NCBI RefSeq assembly: GCF_904848665.1
Contig: NZ_CAJHCQ010000005.1
Span: 124,001-188,000 of the forward strand
Direction of reading: 5' to 3'
DNA from: Paraburkholderia hiiakae
GTDB taxonomy: Bacteria; Pseudomonadota; Gammaproteobacteria; Burkholderiales; Burkholderiaceae
Length of the DNA: 64,000 nucleotides
The notes beneath the pieces were generated by a model. The model saw only the letters and a list, made by a program, of their open reading frames with translations, did no database searches and was not told the origin of the DNA. Both the position numbers and the translations under genes were made by a program. Positions 38,466-48,127 of this stretch are shown here, piece by piece (the stretch's first letter is position 1; the number at the start of each line of letters is the position of its first letter).

Positions 38466-39341
38466 ATGCCGATTGTTCGTGCGTTGTTCGTCTATCCCGT
38501 GAAGTCGTGCGGCGCGATCGCGCTTGACGATGCGCAGCTCGGCCTGAAGGGCATCGAGTGGGACCGTCACTGGATGGTCGCCGACGCAAACGGCCGGCTC
38601 GTCACGCAGCGCCAATACGCGGCGATGGCGCGCATCGTGCCCACGTTCGTCGAAGATGGCGTGCGCCTCACCATGGAAGGCATGAGCGAAGCGCTTCATC
38701 TGCCGTTCGCGCCGCGCGGCGGCGAGGCACGCGTGCCGGCCTCGGTCTGGGACGACAGCTTCGAGGCGCTCGACGAGGGCGATCACGCGGCGCAATGGTT
38801 CACCCAGGCGATTGGTGTGCCGGTGCGCCTGCTGCGCTTCGCGCATGACGTAACGCGCCTTGCGAGCAGGAAGTGGACGAACGGCGAAGACGCGCCCACG
38901 CAATTCGCCGACGGCTTTCCGCTTCTTGTCACGAGCGAGGCGTCGCTCGTGGAACTCAACGAGCGCCTCGCGGCGAAGGGCGCGCCGCCCGTGCCGATGG
39001 CGCGCTTTCGTCCGAACATCGTCGTCGGCGATGTGGGCGACGCATTCGAGGAAGATTTCATCGACACGCTCGCCATCGAATCCGCTTCGGGCGGCGAAGA
39101 AATCGTGCTGCGCTTCGTGAAGCCGTGCGCGCGCTGTCCGATCACAACGATCGATCAGCTAACGGGCGAGCGCGACGCACAATGGCCCACGGAACCGCTC
39201 GACACGCTTGCCGTGTTTCGCGCCGATCCGCGCGTGGACGGCGGCCTCACGTTCGGCCAGAACGCGATGGTGGTAACGGGAGCGGGCAAGCACGTGGCGG
39301 TGGGCGCCCGCGCGCAGTGGGACTACCGCTTCGACGATTGA
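38466..39341 (+). CDS. MOSC domain protein (YcbX-like)
   Basis: 291 residues. An N-terminal MOSC_N beta barrel (VRALFVYPVKSCGAIAL, GLKGIEWDRHWMVAD) precedes the MOSC domain, whose cofactor-binding Cys is in RFVKPCARCPITTID. The family includes YcbX, which reduces N-hydroxylated substrates using molybdenum cofactor, and the mARC enzymes. No fused ferredoxin domain is present, unlike E. coli YcbX. The start at 38466 gives the family N-terminus. It converges with the AraC regulator. Confidence 0.88.
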   Translation: MPIVRALFVYPVKSCGAIALDDAQLGLKGIEWDRHWMVADANGRLVTQRQYAAMARIVPTFVEDGVRLTMEGMSEALHLPFAPRGGEARVPASVWDDSFEALDEGDHAAQWFTQAIGVPVRLLRFAHDVTRLASRKWTNGEDAPTQFADGFPLLVTSEASLVELNERLAAKGAPPVPMARFRPNIVVGDVGDAFEEDFIDTLAIESASGGEEIVLRFVKPCARCPITTIDQLTGERDAQWPTEPLDTLAVFRADPRVDGGLTFGQNAMVVTGAGKHVAVGARAQWDYRFDD

Positions 39342-39356
39342 GCCGCGCTTGCGCGC

Positions 39357-40160
39357 TTAGTGCGACGGCAGCGCGCGCCACTGCCCGGGCGCGAGCCCGA
39401 AGCGGCGCGTGAACGCGTGGGTGAATGCGCTCTGGTCGCTGAAACCCACTTCGAGCGCGATGTCGGTGAGCGAGGCGCGCGGGTCGGCGAGCAGTGTGAG
39501 CGCAGTGTCGAGCCGGAGTCGTTGCAAGTAGCGATGTGGCGTTTCGCCGAACGCTTCGATAAAAAGCTGATGAAAGCGCCGCATGCCGAAGCCGCAATGC
39601 GCGGCGAGATCGGCAATTCGAAGCGGCTGGGCGAGATGCGCGCGCAGCCACCGGTCGATACGGGCAAAGTCCAACCCGGCCGCCGCGCTGAATTGCGCGC
39701 CTGCGGCCACGCCGGTTTGTGCGATGAATGCCGCGCACAGGCGTGCCGAGGCGTCCCAGTGAAAGCGCCGCGCGCGCAGGTCGGCGCTGTCGCGAGGCGG
39801 CGTGGCCGCGGCGGCGCGCTGCGCGATCTGGCTCACGAGTTGCGTGAGCGCGGGATCGAGGCGCACGGCGCGCGCAGTGTCGAAAAGCCGTTCGGGCACC
39901 GCGAGCGTGGCCGCGGGCAGGTCGAGCACGAGCTGGCGGTTATCGCCTATGCCCATGTAGTCGTGTCGCGCGCCCGCCGGAATGAGCCAGGCGGAACAAC
40001 TGTCGATGCGCTCGCCCTGGCCGTTCACGGTCATCTCCATCTCGCCGTCGAGACCGAGCACGATCTGGTGAAAATCGTGCAGATCGGTTTCCTCGATCGC
40101 GCCGTAGCGGCGCAATTCGACGCCGGGCGCGGTGACGGGTGCGTGATGATGCGGATTCAT
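39357..40160 (-). CDS. AraC family transcriptional regulator
   Basis: 267 residues. An N-terminal cupin-like sensor domain (LHDFHQIVLGLDGEMEMTV, SCSAWLIPAGARHDYMG) is followed by two helix-turn-helix motifs at the C-terminus (RIADLAAHCGFGMRRFHQLF and LTDIALEVGFSDQSAFTHAF, then RRFGLAPGQWR). I use the ATG at 40160; an in-frame TTG seven codons earlier is possible. The ligand is unknown. It overlaps no neighbour, converges with the MOSC gene by 15 bases and follows the FKBP gene on the same strand. Confidence 0.88.
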   Translation of the reverse strand: MNPHHHAPVTAPGVELRRYGAIEETDLHDFHQIVLGLDGEMEMTVNGQGERIDSCSAWLIPAGARHDYMGIGDNRQLVLDLPAATLAVPERLFDTARAVRLDPALTQLVSQIAQRAAAATPPRDSADLRARRFHWDASARLCAAFIAQTGVAAGAQFSAAAGLDFARIDRWLRAHLAQPLRIADLAAHCGFGMRRFHQLFIEAFGETPHRYLQRLRLDTALTLLADPRASLTDIALEVGFSDQSAFTHAFTRRFGLAPGQWRALPSH

Positions 40161-40214
40161 GATGACCGGTTGCGGTTGCAAAAAAGGCGAGCGCTGTGGC
40201 GCGTCAAGCGAGCA

Positions 40215-40556
40215 TCAGACGTCGAGCAGCTCGACTTCGAACACGAGCGTCGCGTTCGGCGGAATCACGCCGCCCGCGCCGCGCACGCCGTAGCCCAGTT
40301 GCGGCGGAATCGTCAGCTTGCGCACGCCGCCCACCTTCATGCCCTGCACGCCTTCGTCCCAGCCCTTGATGACCATGCCGCCGCCCAGCACGAAGGCGAA
40401 CGGGTCGTTGCGGTCCTTGCTCGAATCGAACTTCTGGCCGTCCGTCAGCCAGCCGGTGTAGTGCACGCTGACGGTTTGGCCGGCCTTGGCTTCGTCGCCG
40501 GTGCCTTCGGTCAGGTCCTCGTACTTGAGGCCGGATTCGGTGGTCACGATAGACAT
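40215..40556 (-). CDS. FKBP-type peptidyl-prolyl cis-trans isomerase
   Basis: 113 residues, a single cytosolic FKBP domain without signal peptide. Active-site residues are in [30 protein letters not shown] and [27 protein letters not shown]. It catalyses proline isomerisation in protein folding. AGGAG precedes the ATG. The length is that of the small secreted/cytosolic Fkp/Mip-core type, common in Burkholderia. Confidence 0.95.
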   Translation of the reverse strand: MSIVTTESGLKYEDLTEGTGDEAKAGQTVSVHYTGWLTDGQKFDSSKDRNDPFAFVLGGGMVIKGWDEGVQGMKVGGVRKLTIPPQLGYGVRGAGGVIPPNATLVFEVELLDV

Positions 40557-40709
40557 GGAAAAACTCCTGATCGGATAGTTGAACCCGTTATTGTAGGCGC
40601 TTTGCTGGGCGGGGCGCTCGGCAGCTTGTCAGGCACGCGGGATGCTCGCTAGCCGCTGCCTATAATGAGGGACCGCTCGCCTGACTTGAGGCGAAATACG
40701 AGGAATCAG

Positions 40710-41474
40710 ATGGTGTCGACTTCGCAAAACCGTACCGAGCGCACGGCGCGCCTGTGCGCCGAGGCAGCGCTTTTCATGCGCGACCACGTGCTCTCGCGCG
40801 TCTCGCATGACCTGCGCAGCCCGCTCAATGCAATCCATAGCTGGGCTTACGTGCTCGAGCGCAAGATCGACAACGGCGACGCCACCGCGCAACGCGCGCT
40901 GGGCGGCATTCGCACGGGCGTGGAGCAGCAGGTTCAGCTGCTGGAAACGCTCGTCGATACCACGCGCGCCGAAACGCGCAAGCTGCGTATCGAGCGCGCG
41001 CCATTCGCCGTCGCGGCGCTGATCGGCGAGGCCGTGGATGACGCGCGCACCGCGCTCGGCGATGCGCGCGGCGTGACGTTCGTGGTGCAGGACACGACAG
41101 GCGCGGCGTCGCTCGACGGTGACCGCGAACGCATTGCACAGGCGCTGTGGCTGATGCTGGTGTTCGCGGCGGAAACGAGCGCGCACGGCGCGAGCGTGAC
41201 GCTCGCGGCGAGCGCGAGCGCCACCGGCGCCCAACTGGAAGTGAAATGGCACGCAACACGGCAGACGCTCATCGACGATGCGCTTGCGCACGTGCTGGAA
41301 CCCTTCGCGCGCGCCCAGGCGAGTGAGCAGCAGGAAGCGGGGCGCTGCGCCTGGGTGCTGGCGCTGTGCCAGCGCGTGGCCGAGGCGCATGGCGGACGCT
41401 TCGAGGCGCCGGCTCTCGTGGGCGAAGGCGAGGATATGGCGCTCGTGTTGAACGTGCCGCTGACCGGTGCGTGA
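40710..41474 (+). CDS. Degenerate histidine-kinase-like protein, soluble and orphan
   Basis: 254 residues with no membrane segment. A HisKA dimerisation domain carries His33 in RVSHDLRSPLNAIHSWAYVLE. The C-terminal half follows the HATPase_c layout (VLEPFARAQASEQQEAGR, LALCQRVAEAHGGRFEAP), but the ATP-binding boxes are eroded. No Asn is present in the N-box region (ALWLMLVFAAE), there is no DxGxG, and the usual GxGLGL reads GRCAWVLAL. It may therefore be a phosphotransfer or regulatory protein, not a kinase. AGGA fixes the ATG at 40710. No response regulator is adjacent. Confidence 0.78.
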   Translation: MVSTSQNRTERTARLCAEAALFMRDHVLSRVSHDLRSPLNAIHSWAYVLERKIDNGDATAQRALGGIRTGVEQQVQLLETLVDTTRAETRKLRIERAPFAVAALIGEAVDDARTALGDARGVTFVVQDTTGAASLDGDRERIAQALWLMLVFAAETSAHGASVTLAASASATGAQLEVKWHATRQTLIDDALAHVLEPFARAQASEQQEAGRCAWVLALCQRVAEAHGGRFEAPALVGEGEDMALVLNVPLTGA

Positions 41475-41559
41475 GCCGCGGGCCGTATTGCGCCCGCGGG
41501 CACCTTTCATCCATCTTGCACATTTATACTGAGCGCTTCGTCCTTCGGAGCCATGTGTC

Positions 41560-42975
41560 TTGATCCAGCTTCTCGCCCTCATCGGGGCGTTCCTGCTCGT
41601 TGCCCTCAACGGTTTCTTCGTCGCGGCCGAGTTCGGACTCGTCAAGCTACGCGCCACGCGCGTGCAGAGCCTCGCGCAGCAGCACGGCTTGCGCGGCCGG
41701 CTGCTCGCCAAGGTTCATGGCCAGCTCGACGCCTATCTTTCCGCGTGCCAGCTCGGCATCACGCTCGCTTCGCTCGGCCTTGGCTGGATCGGCGAGCCGG
41801 CTTTCGCGCAATTGCTCTCGCCGGTGTTCGAACTGCTGGGCGTGCAATCGGCGCAACTCGTGCATGCCATTTCGCTGGTGTTCGCGTTCACGGCGATCTC
41901 GTTCCTGCACATCGTGGTGGGCGAGCTCGCGCCGAAGTCGCTGGCCATCCGCCAGGCCGAGAAGATTTCGCTATGGACGGCCATGCCGCTCTACGGCTTC
42001 TACTGGACCATGTATCCCGCGATCTGGCTGCTCAATTCGAGCGCGAACGCGGTGCTGCGTCTCGCGGGCCTGGCGTCCGAGCACGGCCACGACACGCACT
42101 ATTCGACCGACGAACTCAAGCTGATCCTGCGCAGCCGCCGCGCCGCCGCCCAGGCCGAGGCGCATGACGCGATGCAGGAGCAGCGCGGCGCAAAAGGCAC
42201 AGGCGGCGCAAGCGGCGCGGTGCCGCTGCTCCCCGCACCAGCCGCTAACGCCTATAACGCCGATGAATGGAACACACTCGCCCATTCGCTCGATTTTTCG
42301 CGCCTCACCATTTCCGACCTCATGCGGCCCACGCACGAAATGGTGGGCCTGCGCCGCGACCTGTCGCTGCGCGAGAACATGCAGATCGTGGCGCGCCATC
42401 GCTTCAGTCGCTACCCGCTGTTCGAAGACGCCACGGGCGAACGCGTGGCGGGCCTCATCCACCTGAAGGACTTGCTGCTTGCGCGCGAGGCGGGCAACGC
42501 ACTCAGCGATCTCGGCAAGTTCGTGCGCCCCGTGCAGTACGTGCGGCCCGACACGCCCGCGCTGGCACTGTTCCGCCGCTTTCGCAAAGGTGCGCCGCAT
42601 TTCGCACTGGTGGGGCACAAGGGCGCGCGCCCGCTCGGCTTTCTCACGCTCGACAACTTGCTCGGCGCGCTCGTGGGCCAGATTCACGACGAATTTCACC
42701 AGGCCGACACCGACTGGACCCGCATGGACGACGGCACGCTGATGGGCCGTGGCAGCCTGCCTGTGGTGTCGCTGGAGCAGGCGCTCGGCATCGACATCGA
42801 CGAAGGGCGCGCGGAATCGGTGGGCGGTCTGGTGATTCATGCGCTCAACGATCTGCCCACCGAAGGGCAGCGCGTTGCGTTCGACCGCTTCGACATCGTC
42901 GTGAAGAAGATGAAGGGGCCGCGCATCGTGCTCGTACGCGTGTATCCGAAAGATCTCGATGACGAGGGCGGCTGA
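41560..42975 (+). CDS. CorC/HlyC-type membrane protein with DUF21 and CBS domains
   Basis: 471 residues. A DUF21/CNNM transmembrane domain with about four helices (residues 1-150; NGFFVAAEFGLVKLRATRV, GELAPKSLAIRQAE) is followed by a CBS pair (DLMRPTHEMVGLR, FSRYPLFED and GLIHLKDLLL, then FRKGAPHFALVG) and the CorC_HlyC C-terminal domain (LPVVSLEQALGIDIDE). Relatives act in magnesium or cobalt efflux, or as the so-called hemolysin family. The start appears to be TTG at 41560, since no in-frame ATG fits the first helix. A TATACT -10 box lies at 41525-41530. An unusual Ala/Gly-rich loop lies near residues 203-226. Confidence 0.87.
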   Translation: MIQLLALIGAFLLVALNGFFVAAEFGLVKLRATRVQSLAQQHGLRGRLLAKVHGQLDAYLSACQLGITLASLGLGWIGEPAFAQLLSPVFELLGVQSAQLVHAISLVFAFTAISFLHIVVGELAPKSLAIRQAEKISLWTAMPLYGFYWTMYPAIWLLNSSANAVLRLAGLASEHGHDTHYSTDELKLILRSRRAAAQAEAHDAMQEQRGAKGTGGASGAVPLLPAPAANAYNADEWNTLAHSLDFSRLTISDLMRPTHEMVGLRRDLSLRENMQIVARHRFSRYPLFEDATGERVAGLIHLKDLLLAREAGNALSDLGKFVRPVQYVRPDTPALALFRRFRKGAPHFALVGHKGARPLGFLTLDNLLGALVGQIHDEFHQADTDWTRMDDGTLMGRGSLPVVSLEQALGIDIDEGRAESVGGLVIHALNDLPTEGQRVAFDRFDIVVKKMKGPRIVLVRVYPKDLDDEGG

Positions 42976-43004
42976 GTGTGCCTCGTGCACGCGTCGAGTG
43001 CGGC

Positions 43005-45893
43005 TTAGCTGCGCGTGAGGGTCGAGAGCACGGCCACCGGCATTGCGCCCAGTATGTCGCGCAGGGCGAGCGTGCCGCCTTCGGGCACCGTGTGCGTTGC
43101 GTCGCTGAGCCAGTCGTGCAGCGTGGCTTGCCTGCAGCCCTTGGGCAATTCAACCGTCGTATCTTCCCAGCGTGCGGGCGCGACGAGCGGCGTGTCGCCA
43201 TCCAGCAACCCCGCGGCGAGGCGCGTGCCGATCACGACGGCCCACGTATTGCCATGATGGCGCGCGAACGCGAACACATGTGAAGCCTGCGCGCCGCTCA
43301 CCGTGAGCGGCAGATACTCGCCTTCGCGCAGGAGTTCCGGCATTTTCGCTCGCAGCGCGAGCAGGCGGTGCACCGTGGCCAGCTTCACGTGTGCGTTGCG
43401 CCAGTCCTTCAGCTTCGCGGCGGGCGCTTGATCGTCGAGCGCGGCCGCGCGTGCGGCGTAATCGACAGGCCGCCGGTTATCCGGATCGACGAGGCTGAAA
43501 TCCCATAATTCGGTGCCCTGATAAAGATCGGGCACGCCCGGCGAGGTGAGCCGAAGCACCGTCTGCAGCAGCGTATTGAGCGCGCCCACGGGCGCCACGC
43601 GCGCGACGAACCCGGCAAGCGCCTGCAAGAAACCGTCGCGCCGTTGCGGCGCGAGGATATCGAAGAGAAATGCCTGGCACTCCGATTCATAAGTTTCGTC
43701 GGGTGAGAGCCAGTTCGTGCGTAGCTTCGCTTCGCGCAACGCTTTGAGCAGCCACGTCGAGACGCGCTGCGCCAGCGCATGCACGCCCGCTTCGTCGCCG
43801 GCGTCCAGTTCGGGCGGCCAGCAGCCCACTAGCGTTTGATAAAGCATCGCCTCGGCGGCAGGCCCCGGTGACCACGCCGCGCCGGCTGCCGCGTCGTTAC
43901 GGCGATGCGTCTGGTTCAGCGTCGACCAGGCGCGCAGCGTGTTGCTCCAGTCGAGCGCGATCTCGCTCAGTACGGCGAGGCGCGCGCGCACGTCCTCGCC
44001 CCGCTTGTGGTCGTGCGTTGCCGTGGCGAGCAGCCCATAGGGGTGGCGCTGGCGCAGCCGGTTCGTCGCGTGAAAGTCGTGTGGCGTGCGCGCGAAATCG
44101 TCGGGGTCCGCGCCCACTTCATTGCGCGAAAGCAGGCGTCCGTAACGATAGAGCGCGGTGTCTTCCGTGGCCTTTGCCGCGAGTGGCGCGGTGAGCTGCG
44201 AGAACAGCGCGAGCGCCGTGCGTTGCGCAATGAGCGCATGGCTGAGCGGCGTATTCGCCTGGCTGTTGCCCGCACTCGCGTTCGCGTTCGCACCGGCTGG
44301 CGAGGCGCGTGGCGTCCTGCCACCGCCGCCGCCACTGTTGCCGCTGCCGCTACTGGCGTTGTTCGCGGCCGGTTCGGGAGCGCGGCCGCCTAGCCAGCCA
44401 TCGACGAGATCGAGCGCCGCGAGACTCGCGCGCGGCAGCGAGCGTCGCGCGGCTTCGAGCGCAACGTCGAAATACCGGTTGTCGAGCGCGCTGCGCAAGC
44501 CGTTCACCGGATAGATCCGATAGATCGGGAAGTACATGGCCAGATTCGCGGCTACGCGATGCACCGACGCATAGGTGGTGTCGCGCGTGCCCGGGAGTTC
44601 GCGCGCGATGCGGTGCAGCGCGCGCGTCACGTGGTCGAGCTCCGCGGGGAGATAGGCGGCCAGCATCTCGCGACGCGCTTCGAGCGCGTAGGCCGCGAAC
44701 GGCCGGTCGTCGCCGGAAATGGCGGCCCACGCTTGCGCGAGCGGCGCGGCGCCCGCGGGATCGTGCAGAAACGCGCCCACGTCGTTCATGAAATCGTAGC
44801 CTGTCGTGCCTTGCACGGGCCAGTCGTCGCGCAGCGTTTCGCCTTGCGCCAGGATCTTCTCGACCACGACGAAGGGCGGCGTTGCGCGCAGCGTGACGAG
44901 CCGTTGCCGCAGGCGTTCGCAGTACTCGCGCGGGTCCGCGAGCCCGTCGATATGGTCGATGCGCAGGCCGTCGATCACGCCGTCGGCGTAGAGGCGAAAC
45001 ACGAGCTTGTGCACGGCCTCGAACACGTCGTGGCGTTCCACACGCACGCCAGCGAGCGCGGTAATGTCGAAGAAGCGCCGCCAGTTGATCTCGTCGGTAG
45101 CGGTGCGCCACCAGGCGAGCCGGAAGTGCTGGCGCTCCAGCAGGCGGTGCAGTCGCTCGCGCGGCACGGGGTCGCCACTTGAATAGGATTCCAGAACGAA
45201 GTCGATGGGGTCCGTGCCGACCCGCTCGACGAATGCGCGCAGCGCGTCGCGCCCGGCGGCGGCGCGCGCCTGATCGTCTGGCTGGGTCGTGAGGCCCTGG
45301 AACGGCCCGGCGAGCGTGTTGAGATCGGCGCGGTTCGCGGACTGCAGGAGCGTTGCGTAATCGGTCGGGCAGATCGGGCACACGTGCGGCCCGTATTGCA
45401 CGTAAAAGCGGGCGGCGGCGGGGTCGAACTTCAGCTCGATACGCCCTGCCGCGAGTTCTTCGCCGTACTGTGCGCCGAGAAACGGCATCAGCACCTTCCC
45501 GCGCAGGGCGGGGTCGGGCGAGTGCCAGTCCACGTCGAAGTGGCGCGCATACGCGCTGTGACGCCCCCATTCGAGGATGTCGAGCCACCAGGCGTTGTGC
45601 GCGCCGCCCACGCCCATATGATTCGGCACGAAGTCGGCGATGATGCCCATTCCTCGCTCGTGCACTTTCGCGGCGAAGCGGCGCAACGCGCCTTCTCCGC
45701 CCAGCTCCGCGCTCACCGTGCCGTAGTCCACGGTGTCGTAGCCGTGCATCGAGCCGGGCTGCGCGGTCGTGACCGGAGAAAGGTAGAGATGGCTCACGCC
45801 GAGCGCGGCGAAGTAGTCGAGCTGCGCGAGCGCGTCGTCGAAGGTGAAGCCGTGATGGAGTTGCAGGCGCAGCGTCGCGCGAGGGTGTGTCAT
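43005..45893 (-). CDS. treY: Maltooligosyl trehalose synthase
   Basis: 962 residues, GH13 family. It begins with the TreY signature TFDDALAQLDYFAALGVSHL and has GIIADFVPNHMGVGG, the nucleophile strand DGLRIDHIDGLADP, the acid VVVEKILAQGE and LTSPGVPDLYQGTEL. It rearranges the reducing-end maltose of a maltodextrin into a trehalosyl unit, the substrate of TreZ. A Ser/Gly/Asn/Ala-rich insert of about 50 residues lies near 500-548. It is the last gene of the operon and overlaps malQ by four bases (ATGA). Its 3' end converges with the CorC-type gene with only 29 bases between. Confidence 0.95.
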   Translation of the reverse strand: MTHPRATLRLQLHHGFTFDDALAQLDYFAALGVSHLYLSPVTTAQPGSMHGYDTVDYGTVSAELGGEGALRRFAAKVHERGMGIIADFVPNHMGVGGAHNAWWLDILEWGRHSAYARHFDVDWHSPDPALRGKVLMPFLGAQYGEELAAGRIELKFDPAAARFYVQYGPHVCPICPTDYATLLQSANRADLNTLAGPFQGLTTQPDDQARAAAGRDALRAFVERVGTDPIDFVLESYSSGDPVPRERLHRLLERQHFRLAWWRTATDEINWRRFFDITALAGVRVERHDVFEAVHKLVFRLYADGVIDGLRIDHIDGLADPREYCERLRQRLVTLRATPPFVVVEKILAQGETLRDDWPVQGTTGYDFMNDVGAFLHDPAGAAPLAQAWAAISGDDRPFAAYALEARREMLAAYLPAELDHVTRALHRIARELPGTRDTTYASVHRVAANLAMYFPIYRIYPVNGLRSALDNRYFDVALEAARRSLPRASLAALDLVDGWLGGRAPEPAANNASSGSGNSGGGGGRTPRASPAGANANASAGNSQANTPLSHALIAQRTALALFSQLTAPLAAKATEDTALYRYGRLLSRNEVGADPDDFARTPHDFHATNRLRQRHPYGLLATATHDHKRGEDVRARLAVLSEIALDWSNTLRAWSTLNQTHRRNDAAAGAAWSPGPAAEAMLYQTLVGCWPPELDAGDEAGVHALAQRVSTWLLKALREAKLRTNWLSPDETYESECQAFLFDILAPQRRDGFLQALAGFVARVAPVGALNTLLQTVLRLTSPGVPDLYQGTELWDFSLVDPDNRRPVDYAARAAALDDQAPAAKLKDWRNAHVKLATVHRLLALRAKMPELLREGEYLPLTVSGAQASHVFAFARHHGNTWAVVIGTRLAAGLLDGDTPLVAPARWEDTTVELPKGCRQATLHDWLSDATHTVPEGGTLALRDILGAMPVAVLSTLTRS

Positions 45894-48127
45894 GGCGTCG
45901 GCTTCTTTGCGGGCGCGAGGGGCGCGCCGCTGGCGGTTGGGTTGGCGTCATTCGCACCTGCGCTCGGGCCGGCCTGCATGCGCGCGACAGCCTCGCGTGC
46001 GCGTATGACGGCTTCAACGCGCGCGGCGACGTCCGGATCGGCGAACAGCGACTCGACGGGCAACGGCAGGCGGCGGCGCCAGTTCGGATGCTCGTCGATC
46101 GAGCCGGGCAGATTCGGCTGATCGGACAGCGCGAGCAGGTCTTCGAGCGGACAGGTGACGAGCGGGCTCCTCGTTGCCGCGACGTAGGCGAGCGCGGCTT
46201 TCACGGGCGGTTCGTCGGCTGGCGGCGGATGGGTGTCGCGCGGCGCGAGCCCGCTTTGCTGCAAGGCATGCCAGAGCGCGACACGATCCGTCGCGCGCCG
46301 CGCGTGATCGAGCGCGACGGGGTCGAGCCCATCGGCGCGCGGGAGCGTCTGGCCGATGCGGTTGCGCCAGTCGATATCCGCGCCGCTCCACCAGCCCGCG
46401 ACCGTCGGGAGATCATGCGTGGTGGTCGTCGCAACGCCGTGCGGGTCCCAGCGCGCGGGCGCGAGAAAGCCCTGGCCGTCGTGCTCGAACCACAGCACGC
46501 GAATGCCATACAGGCCGTGCGCGGCGAGCCGCTCGCGCAGCCCCGGCGGCACGGTCCCGAGGTCTTCGCCGATCACGATCGCGCTATGTCGCCACGATTC
46601 GAGCGCGATAAGCCGCACGAGGTCGTCGAACGGATAGCGCAGATACGCGCCGTGGCGCGCACTTTCGCCTTCGGGCACGAGCCAGAGCCGCCGCAGCCCG
46701 AGGATATGGTCGATGCGCACGCCGCCCGCATGGGCGAACGCGGCGCGCAGCATGTCGATGAACGCGCGAAAGCCATTGTTGTGCATCGCGCGCGGCGAGA
46801 ACGTGGTGAGGCCCCAGCTTTGTCCCGCCTGGTTGAAGATGTCGGGTGGCGCGCCTACCGAGACGCGTTGCAGCATGTCCTGCGGCAGCGACCATGCGTG
46901 CGAGCCGGCGCCGTCGCAGCCCACGGCGAGATCGGCGACGAGGCCGATCGCCATGCCGGCCTCTCTCGCGCCGTGTTGCGCGCTCGAAAGCCCTTGCGCG
47001 GCGAGCCATTGCAGGAAGCAGTGAAAGTCGACTTCGCGCCGATGCTCCCGCGCAAACGTCGCCACGTCGGCGCTGCGCGGGTCGCGCAGCGGTTCGGGCC
47101 AGTCGCGCCAGTGGCGCTCGCCGCCGGGGCCGTGCAGCATGGCTTCCTGCAGCGCCTCGAAACGCGCGTGGTCTTCGAGTGCTTCGCCGCCCTGTGCGCA
47201 GAATGCGGCGAAGGCAGCGGCACGCGGCGAGCCGCTTGCACGCTCGTCCGTGTCGAAGCGCTCGAACAGCGCGCGCAGCACCTTGAGCTTGAGCGGCAAC
47301 GCACGCTGCCAGTCCACGAGCGGCGCGGCTTCGAGCTCACGCCAGGCGTCGCCCGCATTCGCGGCCACGCTCGCGTCGTGCGCGGCCTTGGCGCCGAATA
47401 CCGCGGCGGGGTCGATATGCGCGACATTGACCCACAGGCGCGATGACGGCGAATAAGGGCTGAAGTGGCCGGGCTCGGCGCTGAACATCGCATGGGTCGG
47501 GCTCACCGCGAGGGCTTGCGCGCCGCGCCGCGCGCTTTCGGCCGCGAGCGTGGCGAGCGCGGTGTAGTCGCCGATGCCGCCGTCGCCTTTGCGTCGGAGT
47601 CCATACAATTGCGCGGCGAGTCCCCACAACGGCGGCACCGCGCTGCTGTCACCATGACGTGCGCGCCAGGCGTCGGCAACCGTATGGCAGTGTGGCGGCG
47701 CAACCGCGATCGTCAAGCGATGATCGTTGACCGTGAGCGTGTGGTAGCCCGGCTCAGGAAGCGGCGCGAGCAGCGCGCTCTCGCCGCGTGGCGAAGTAAA
47801 GCGACCTTCGATATGCTCGCCGCTTTCGAGGTCGATACGATAGTGGCTGCCCGCGCGCACGGCCGAAGGCGGCAGCTCGATGGCGCTGTCGTGTTCGGCC
47901 GTGATGAGCGGCGGCAGGCGCCGCGCCGACTGCTCGGCGTTGAGCGCGGAGGCGCTCTGGCGAATTTGCGTGGCATTGGCGCAAGGCAGGCCCGCGCATT
48001 CCAGCAGCGCGGCGAGCGTGCTGTCCGGCACGCGCTGCACGGCACCATGCGCGTCGGTCCATTCGACCTCGAAGCCCGCGCGGGCGGCAAGAGTCGCGAG
48101 CGTTTCGCTGCGGCGCGCCGTGCTCAT
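45890..48127 (-). CDS. malQ: 4-alpha-glucanotransferase (amylomaltase)
   Basis: 745 residues, the long Gram-negative GH77 type with an extra N-terminal region of about 190 residues. GH77 marks are LWGLAAQLYGLR, the nucleophile strand GVRIDHILGLRRLW, the acid VIGEDLGTVP and TTTHDLPTVAGWW. It disproportionates maltodextrins, adjusting chain length for TreY and glycogen metabolism. AGGAG precedes the ATG at 48127. It overlaps treZ and treY by four bases each, so translation is coupled. Confidence 0.95.
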   Translation of the reverse strand: MSTARRSETLATLAARAGFEVEWTDAHGAVQRVPDSTLAALLECAGLPCANATQIRQSASALNAEQSARRLPPLITAEHDSAIELPPSAVRAGSHYRIDLESGEHIEGRFTSPRGESALLAPLPEPGYHTLTVNDHRLTIAVAPPHCHTVADAWRARHGDSSAVPPLWGLAAQLYGLRRKGDGGIGDYTALATLAAESARRGAQALAVSPTHAMFSAEPGHFSPYSPSSRLWVNVAHIDPAAVFGAKAAHDASVAANAGDAWRELEAAPLVDWQRALPLKLKVLRALFERFDTDERASGSPRAAAFAAFCAQGGEALEDHARFEALQEAMLHGPGGERHWRDWPEPLRDPRSADVATFAREHRREVDFHCFLQWLAAQGLSSAQHGAREAGMAIGLVADLAVGCDGAGSHAWSLPQDMLQRVSVGAPPDIFNQAGQSWGLTTFSPRAMHNNGFRAFIDMLRAAFAHAGGVRIDHILGLRRLWLVPEGESARHGAYLRYPFDDLVRLIALESWRHSAIVIGEDLGTVPPGLRERLAAHGLYGIRVLWFEHDGQGFLAPARWDPHGVATTTTHDLPTVAGWWSGADIDWRNRIGQTLPRADGLDPVALDHARRATDRVALWHALQQSGLAPRDTHPPPADEPPVKAALAYVAATRSPLVTCPLEDLLALSDQPNLPGSIDEHPNWRRRLPLPVESLFADPDVAARVEAVIRAREAVARMQAGPSAGANDANPTASGAPLAPAKKPTP

